Below, piece after piece: positions 60,423-64,000 of a DNA stretch of 64,000 bases. The stretch comes from an uncultured Clostridium sp. (lineage in GTDB: Bacteria > Bacillota > Clostridia > Clostridiales > Clostridiaceae). The DNA lies in contig UQBY01000010.1 of the NCBI GenBank assembly GCA_900539375.1, positions 1-64,000 on the forward strand, given 5' to 3'. The translations under genes were made by a program, and so were the position numbers. Numbering within the stretch: position 1 is the first letter of the stretch; the number at the start of each line of letters is the position of its first letter. Under the pieces are notes generated by a model that saw only the letters and a program-made list of their open reading frames with translations, was not told the DNA's origin and did not search any database.

Positions 60423-60440
60423 CTTTTCATATATGTTTTC
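60423..60440. promoter_or_regulatory. Candidate Rrf2/CymR operator at sbp
   Basis: CTTTTCATATATGTTTTC, an imperfect palindrome centred on CATATATG, begins about 10 bp downstream of the sbp -10, as at cysK. Confidence 0.65.
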
Positions 60441-60449
60441 AATGACTAA

Positions 60450-60478
60450 ATTATAATATCATTTTATTCCAATGTCAA
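60450..60478 (-). promoter_or_regulatory. sbp operon promoter
   Basis: Minus strand TTGACA (60473-60478), 17-bp spacer, TATAAT (60450-60455). Confidence 0.92.
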
Positions 60479-60580
60479 TAATTTTAGGTAAATTTTTTAT
60501 AAAAAATATATGATTAGTATATTTTTATTAAAGATTATGATAAAAACTATTCTTTCACCATATTTTATATCTTTTAACTA

Positions 60581-60611
60581 TTGACAAAACTTAGATTTCA
60601 TATAGTATAAT
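60581..60611 (+). promoter_or_regulatory. Promoter of the Rrf2-family gene
   Basis: TTGACA (60581-60586) and TATAAT (60606-60611) with a long 19-bp spacer; AGTATA gives 17 bp as an alternative -10. Confidence 0.7.
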
Positions 60612-60630
60612 AATTACATATATGTATTAT
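60609..60630. promoter_or_regulatory. Operator overlapping the Rrf2 gene's own promoter
   Basis: ATAAT-TACATATATGTA-TTAT forms a palindrome of about 21 bp over the -10/start region. Its core equals that at cysK, which suggests autoregulation. Confidence 0.7.
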
Positions 60631-60649
60631 ATGAAAGTGAGGTGTAAAA

Positions 60650-61096
60650 ATGAAAATTTCTTCAAAAGCCAGATATGGTCTTGCATCAATGATATATATA
60701 GCTAAAAACTGTTCTTATAATGAATGTATTACAATTATTAATATTTCTAACTCATTAAAAATATCAAAAATATATCTTGAACAAGTTTTTTCTCTTTTAA
60801 AAAGAGCAAATCTTGTAATTTCTATAAAAGGTGCTCAGGGTGGTTATCAACTTGCAAGATCAATAGATAGTATAACTGCAAAAGATATTATAGGCGCTAT
60901 TGAACTAAGCCTATTTGACAAAACAGATGCTACAGTATTAAGTTCTTCAGAAGCAATAGAACATGCAATGGAAAACTTAGTTTGGAATAAACTAGATGAA
61001 GATATATCTAAAAGATTATCCTCTATAACTCTACGTGATTTAGTGGAAGAAACTGATAAATTTAACAATCCTATGAATACTATGTTCTATATATAA
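60650..61096 (+). CDS. Rrf2-family transcriptional regulator, CymR-like
   Basis: A 148-residue winged-helix repressor: MKISSKARYGLASMIYIA, then SLKISKIYLEQVFSLLKRANLV as the DNA-reading helices and GAQGGYQLAR in the wing. The three Cys that hold an iron-sulfur cluster in IscR/NsrR are absent from the 85-110 region, so it is probably a CymR-type sensor, which in Bacillus works through CysK and O-acetylserine. Divergence from sbp and the shared ACATATATG sites at cysK, sbp and its own promoter support a role as sulfur regulator. GTGAGGTG precedes the ATG. Confidence 0.88.
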   Translation: MKISSKARYGLASMIYIAKNCSYNECITIINISNSLKISKIYLEQVFSLLKRANLVISIKGAQGGYQLARSIDSITAKDIIGAIELSLFDKTDATVLSSSEAIEHAMENLVWNKLDEDISKRLSSITLRDLVEETDKFNNPMNTMFYI

Positions 61097-61097
61097 A

Positions 61098-61150
61098 CAA
61101 AAAAGTTGTTGTATTAAGAATTAATTTTTTAATACAACAACTTTTTTATT
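61098..61150 (+). terminator. Terminator after the Rrf2-family gene
   Basis: AAAAAGTTGTTGTATTAA pairs with TTAATACAACAACTTTTTT. Confidence 0.9.
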
Positions 61151-61198
61151 TTATAAAAAAATATACAATTTTTAAATTTAATTATGTTCATTAAAATC

Positions 61199-61281
61199 TT
61201 AAGTTCATTATTTTATGAAGCAGCCACTTGAAGCCTGTCCACTAAAGCAGATGAATAACATAATGAACCTAATATTTTTTT
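61199..61281. ncRNA. Unassigned structured RNA candidate
   Basis: GTTCATTAT (61203-61211) pairs exactly with ATAATGAAC (61260-61268) around a core that is much richer in G+C than its surroundings: GCAGCCACTTGAAGCC and TGTCCACTAAAGCAG. On the plus strand the closing stem is followed by a seven-T run, as at the end of a small RNA; on the minus strand it would be the 3' UTR of the membrane-protein gene. I could not match it to a known riboswitch or ribozyme. No good promoter was identified. Confidence 0.4.
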
Positions 61282-61300
61282 ATTGTAATTTATTTTTAAA

Positions 61301-61915
61301 TTAAAAATGAAAATCTAACTTTCCTTTTCTATTTTGTAATGGAAGTTTAAAATCTAAAAAGTCTATTCCTGCTGGGGTTGTTTTATCAGCAATTATATGT
61401 AATATATATCCTAAAATAAATCCAACTGCTAATCTATTTTCAAAAGCAAAATAAGCTGTTATGCAAAAAAGACTTGTGCCAAACCACTTATGTGTAAATT
61501 GTCTATGAGGTGACATTTTTCCAAGTGTTGTAAGAACACATAAAAACATAAGTGCAACTCCACTTTTTATATAAGTTCTTGCTATAATAAAAAATAAAAC
61601 TACTATTTTATCAAATAGATTTTTCACTCCCGTAAAATTCATAGCTCCATTTATTATACTATTATTTGATAGGTATTTTTGGTATATTACAAAAACTAAA
61701 AATGCCCAAAATACCATTGTGACCACTCTAGTAAACTGTTGAGATGCTTTTGATTTTTTAGAATCAATATCAACAATTAATGAGCCTACTAAAGCCCCAA
61801 TAACAAAAAGTAAAACTGTTAAAATATTTACAGCACCTGTCTTTCCTACAGTAAAGCCCATTCCTAGTATTATTGCTGATACTATTCCTATACAGCTATG
61901 TTGTTTTCCACTCAT
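61301..61915 (-). CDS. YdjM-like membrane-bound metal-dependent hydrolase family protein
   Basis: A 204-residue membrane protein with about five hydrophobic segments. It has the family pattern: GKQHSCIG at the start, a His/Asp pair around SLIVDIDSKKS, SPHRQFTHKWFGTSLF and GYILHIIADKTTPAGIDFL near the C-terminus. The His and Asp residues are placed to bind a metal. The family was named from E. coli YdjM; its reaction is not established. It is alone, with AAGGGG before the ATG. Confidence 0.82.
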   Translation of the reverse strand: MSGKQHSCIGIVSAIILGMGFTVGKTGAVNILTVLLFVIGALVGSLIVDIDSKKSKASQQFTRVVTMVFWAFLVFVIYQKYLSNNSIINGAMNFTGVKNLFDKIVVLFFIIARTYIKSGVALMFLCVLTTLGKMSPHRQFTHKWFGTSLFCITAYFAFENRLAVGFILGYILHIIADKTTPAGIDFLDFKLPLQNRKGKLDFHF

Positions 61916-62113
61916 TTTTATCCCCTTTCTAGCTCTTCTTTATTTTCTATTTTATTATAAACTAAAATATTTTAAATACAATATTTTATATTTTTAAATT
62001 TATCTTTGTTAAATCTAAAAATTAGTATTAAAATTATAAAGTAAGAAAATTTTACTCCTTATATATTTTAACAAAAATAAGGCATACTAAAAATAAAAAA
62101 TGAGGTGATTAAC

Positions 62114-62536
62114 TTGAAATATAAATTAACAACCTTTCAACTAGGAACATTATTAAAAAAGATAAGTAATACTAATACATTAAATGTAATGTGTAAACTT
62201 AATTTAAGTGGTGGATGGATTACTTTAAATGGGAAGGCAGATATTCTAGAAATTCCTAAAGATAATAGAATTATTGCTGGAAATAACTTTATAAACGTAG
62301 AGGTTTTAGATAAAAATGATAATGGTACTGTTATTAAAATTATTGGAGCAAAAAATTCAAAATTCACAATAGATACAGCTCCTACAAAATTTAAAGAAAT
62401 AAAAGCTAATTCTTTAAACTTAGATATTATTAAAGAAAGTGATTGTGAATGTAAATTAAGAATTGATGAAAGTGTAATTTTTACTATAAATAATAGTGCT
62501 AGTGAAATTGAAAAATTAATTTCTTCAATTTTTTAA
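62114..62536 (+). CDS. Protein of unknown function (140 residues)
   Basis: A 140-residue soluble protein that I do not recognise, starting MKYKLTTFQLGTLLKKIS. It reads as mostly beta strands with short polar loops (NFINVEVLDKNDNGTVIKIIGAKNS) and has two Cys (CECK) near residue 115. GAGGTGA fits a TTG at 62114, whereas the GTG at 62105 lies inside the ribosome site, so the TTG is chosen. It is convergent with the transglutaminase gene. Confidence 0.6.
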   Translation: MKYKLTTFQLGTLLKKISNTNTLNVMCKLNLSGGWITLNGKADILEIPKDNRIIAGNNFINVEVLDKNDNGTVIKIIGAKNSKFTIDTAPTKFKEIKANSLNLDIIKESDCECKLRIDESVIFTINNSASEIEKLISSIF

Positions 62537-62558
62537 GTTTAGCAACTTATCCACATAT

Positions 62559-62630
62559 AAAAAAATCTTAAGTTTCTTATATTATTTAGCTATTTTGCTT
62601 AATAAAATAATTAACTTAAGATTTTAATAA
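62559..62630. terminator. Bidirectional terminator between two converging genes
   Basis: AAAATCTTAAGTT pairs exactly with AACTTAAGATTTT around a large A/T-rich loop. A DnaA-box-like TTATCCACA lies just before it at 62547-62555. Confidence 0.7.
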
Positions 62631-62636
62631 ATATAC

Positions 62637-64000
62637 TTAGTATAAAGTTTTTATATATTTAAATACAAACTTTTTCTTTTTTGAAAGCTCACTATAGGTT
62701 TTATTTGCAAAGTTTTTTACAAAAGTCTTTACTATTTCACTTTCTTCTTTTGATACTTTATGATTACTAAATTCTGCTTTATCTAGAATACGTAAAATTT
62801 CATTAAATTCCTCTTCTTTAATGATTTCATTATCCTTTTTTAAATACTCTAATATGCTCTTTAAATATTTATACATATTAATTACATTTTCATTTAAATC
62901 ATCAGTACTAAATAATTTATTACGTTTATTTATAATATATGAATGTCTTCCTACAATAACAACTATTAAAAATGATATTAATAAAACTAATATTAATAAA
63001 TATTTAAATATTAATACATTATTTCTTTTTGCTACTTTATTTCCAGAAGAACCTTCTAAATTATTATTAGAACTTTCTTCTTTTATTTGTTCCTCTTCAT
63101 TATTCTTAGTTTCTTCTTTTATATTATTTTCTTGATGTTCTTCATTATTTCTAACTTCTTCTTGATTATTTATATTGTTTGTACTCTCATTATCTGAAGT
63201 ATATGAATCATCATCATAACCTGGAGTAACATCTACTACCTTCCATCCAATTTCATCTATATAAACTTCTACCCAAGCATGAGCATTACTATCTTTTACA
63301 TATATCTTATCTTCTAAATTTTCATGATTTTTTACTACATATCCTTCTACATACCTTGCAGGAACTCCCCACATTCTAAGAAGTACAGTTGCTGCTGAAG
63401 CATAGTGAGAACAATAACCTTTTTTATTTTCAAATAAAAAATATTCAACAAAATCCTTACCACTAGGCAATTTTCCTGGAAATAGAGTATAACTTGTTTC
63501 ATTATTTACTATTTCTTCTGCAAGATTAATTTTATCATAAACATTATAATCAGTTCTATTTCCTATATCCTCATATTCTTCTCTTACCTTTTTAAGAGTT
63601 GAATTTGGAAGTTTAGTATATACATCATATACAAATTCTCTATATTTACTTTCTTTTTCTAAATACTCTTTATTAAATTGTATATTTTCATACCCCTCCA
63701 TTTCTTCTGGATAGTAATTAAATGAATAGGTTTTTTTATTTAATTTTGGTGAAACAAAACTATCATTATTAAATTTAAATATATCACTATTATCTTCATA
63801 ATTTGAATTGTAAGGTGCATATATATAGTTTTTATTTGCATCTACATTTTGAATTTTTATAGTGCTTTCACTTTCTCCTTCAAAAGAAAAATATTCTTTT
63901 GCTCCTTCATAATTTAAATTTTGAGTACAAATACCTTTTAATAATTTTTTATATTTTCTATATGAAGAGGAAGAAGGGTTTCTCCAACTACGTCCTGTAT
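62637..64000 (-). CDS. Membrane transglutaminase-like protein, partial (5' end beyond the window)
   Basis: The frame stays open to the window edge, so at least 454 residues are seen and the start is missing. The extracellular transglutaminase/protease-like domain has the catalytic triad: Cys in GYCSHYASAATVLLRMWGVPARYVEGY, His in NAHAWVEVY and Asp in WKVVDVTPGY. Then come an Asn/Glu-rich linker, a membrane helix (YLLILVLLISFLIVVIVG) and a cytoplasmic tail of about 100 residues. This fits the C-terminal half of TgpA-type proteins, whose N-terminal half usually carries several membrane helices. Role: probably cell-envelope cross-linking or proteolysis. Confidence 0.85.
   Translation of the reverse strand, partial: TGRSWRNPSSSSYRKYKKLLKGICTQNLNYEGAKEYFSFEGESESTIKIQNVDANKNYIYAPYNSNYEDNSDIFKFNNDSFVSPKLNKKTYSFNYYPEEMEGYENIQFNKEYLEKESKYREFVYDVYTKLPNSTLKKVREEYEDIGNRTDYNVYDKINLAEEIVNNETSYTLFPGKLPSGKDFVEYFLFENKKGYCSHYASAATVLLRMWGVPARYVEGYVVKNHENLEDKIYVKDSNAHAWVEVYIDEIGWKVVDVTPGYDDDSYTSDNESTNNINNQEEVRNNEEHQENNIKEETKNNEEEQIKEESSNNNLEGSSGNKVAKRNNVLIFKYLLILVLLISFLIVVIVGRHSYIINKRNKLFSTDDLNENVINMYKYLKSILEYLKKDNEIIKEEEFNEILRILDKAEFSNHKVSKEESEIVKTFVKNFANKTYSELSKKKKFVFKYIKTLY

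Overview
The window reads as chromosome of a low-GC (visibly about 30% G+C) anaerobic Firmicute of the Clostridium sensu stricto group, near C. perfringens/C. baratii in character. The pointers are a crt-bcd-etfBA-hbd butyryl-CoA operon under a Rex operator, the NfnAB transhydrogenase, a non-discriminating AspRS next to gatCAB behind an Asn-type T-box, strong AGGAGG ribosome sites and frequent TTG starts. Most of it is ordinary core genome. I saw no rRNA, tRNA, CRISPR array, intact insertion sequence or prophage.

Layout. 1-1.9 kb is a decayed accessory patch: a frameshifted HAD hydrolase, an intact NUDIX hydrolase and a zeta-toxin gene killed by a small deletion, still next to its small partner gene. 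It abuts the 3' end of guaA and is bounded by a diverged copy of that end and its terminator, as after integration of a mobile element. 1.9-7.4 kb carries guaB-guaA behind a guanine riboswitch and groES-groEL behind CIRCE. 7.7-17.3 kb holds ogg, nfnAB, the butyryl-CoA operon, rex and a small conserved gene. 17.3-22 kb holds a cadC-cadA metal efflux operon with an expanding His-rich repeat, a phospholipase-C-like protein and manC. 22.1-32 kb is a polyamine block: putrescine aminotransferase, LuxR-type regulator, aldehyde dehydrogenase, D-aminoacylase-type amidohydrolase, potABCD and an atypical P-II protein. 32.2-35.1 kb is a P2-type cation ATPase under a manganese (yybP-ykoY) riboswitch. 35.2-40.2 kb is aspS2-gatC-gatA-gatB under a T-box that has one Stem I but two antiterminator/terminator modules. 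40.3-50.7 kb contains a polysaccharide deacetylase, rluF, a SigI-domain/RsgI fusion, ispF, an HNH protein, T-box-controlled thrS, metY, a 5-FCL gene and an AraC regulator. 50.7-61.1 kb is a sulfur block: cysK, and sbp-cysT-cysW-cysA-aprA-aprB-cysD-cysN divergent from an Rrf2 (CymR-like) regulator. The end holds a YdjM-like membrane protein, a small unknown gene and the C-terminal part of a membrane transglutaminase that runs off the window.

How it works together. Sulfate is imported by Sbp-CysTWA, activated to APS by CysDN and apparently reduced to sulfite by an AprAB-type reductase rather than by the PAPS route; CysK and MetY make cysteine and homocysteine. The promoters of cysK, sbp and the Rrf2 gene share an ACATATATG(T) palindrome just downstream of the -10, which argues for one Rrf2-controlled regulon. 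In the polyamine block, imported putrescine could be transaminated (PatA) and oxidised (ALDH) to GABA, with the LuxR protein as likely local regulator; TACTACTTT-type repeats occur near its gene and upstream of the P-II/pot operon. Energy metabolism (Bcd/EtfAB bifurcation, NfnAB, Rex) forms a second coherent block. The most unusual items are the SigI-C-terminal/RsgI fusion, the half-duplicated T-box leader, the 23-bp repeated leader motif on both sides of the P-II gene, the CysN C-terminal extension and an unassigned structured RNA candidate near 61.2 kb.
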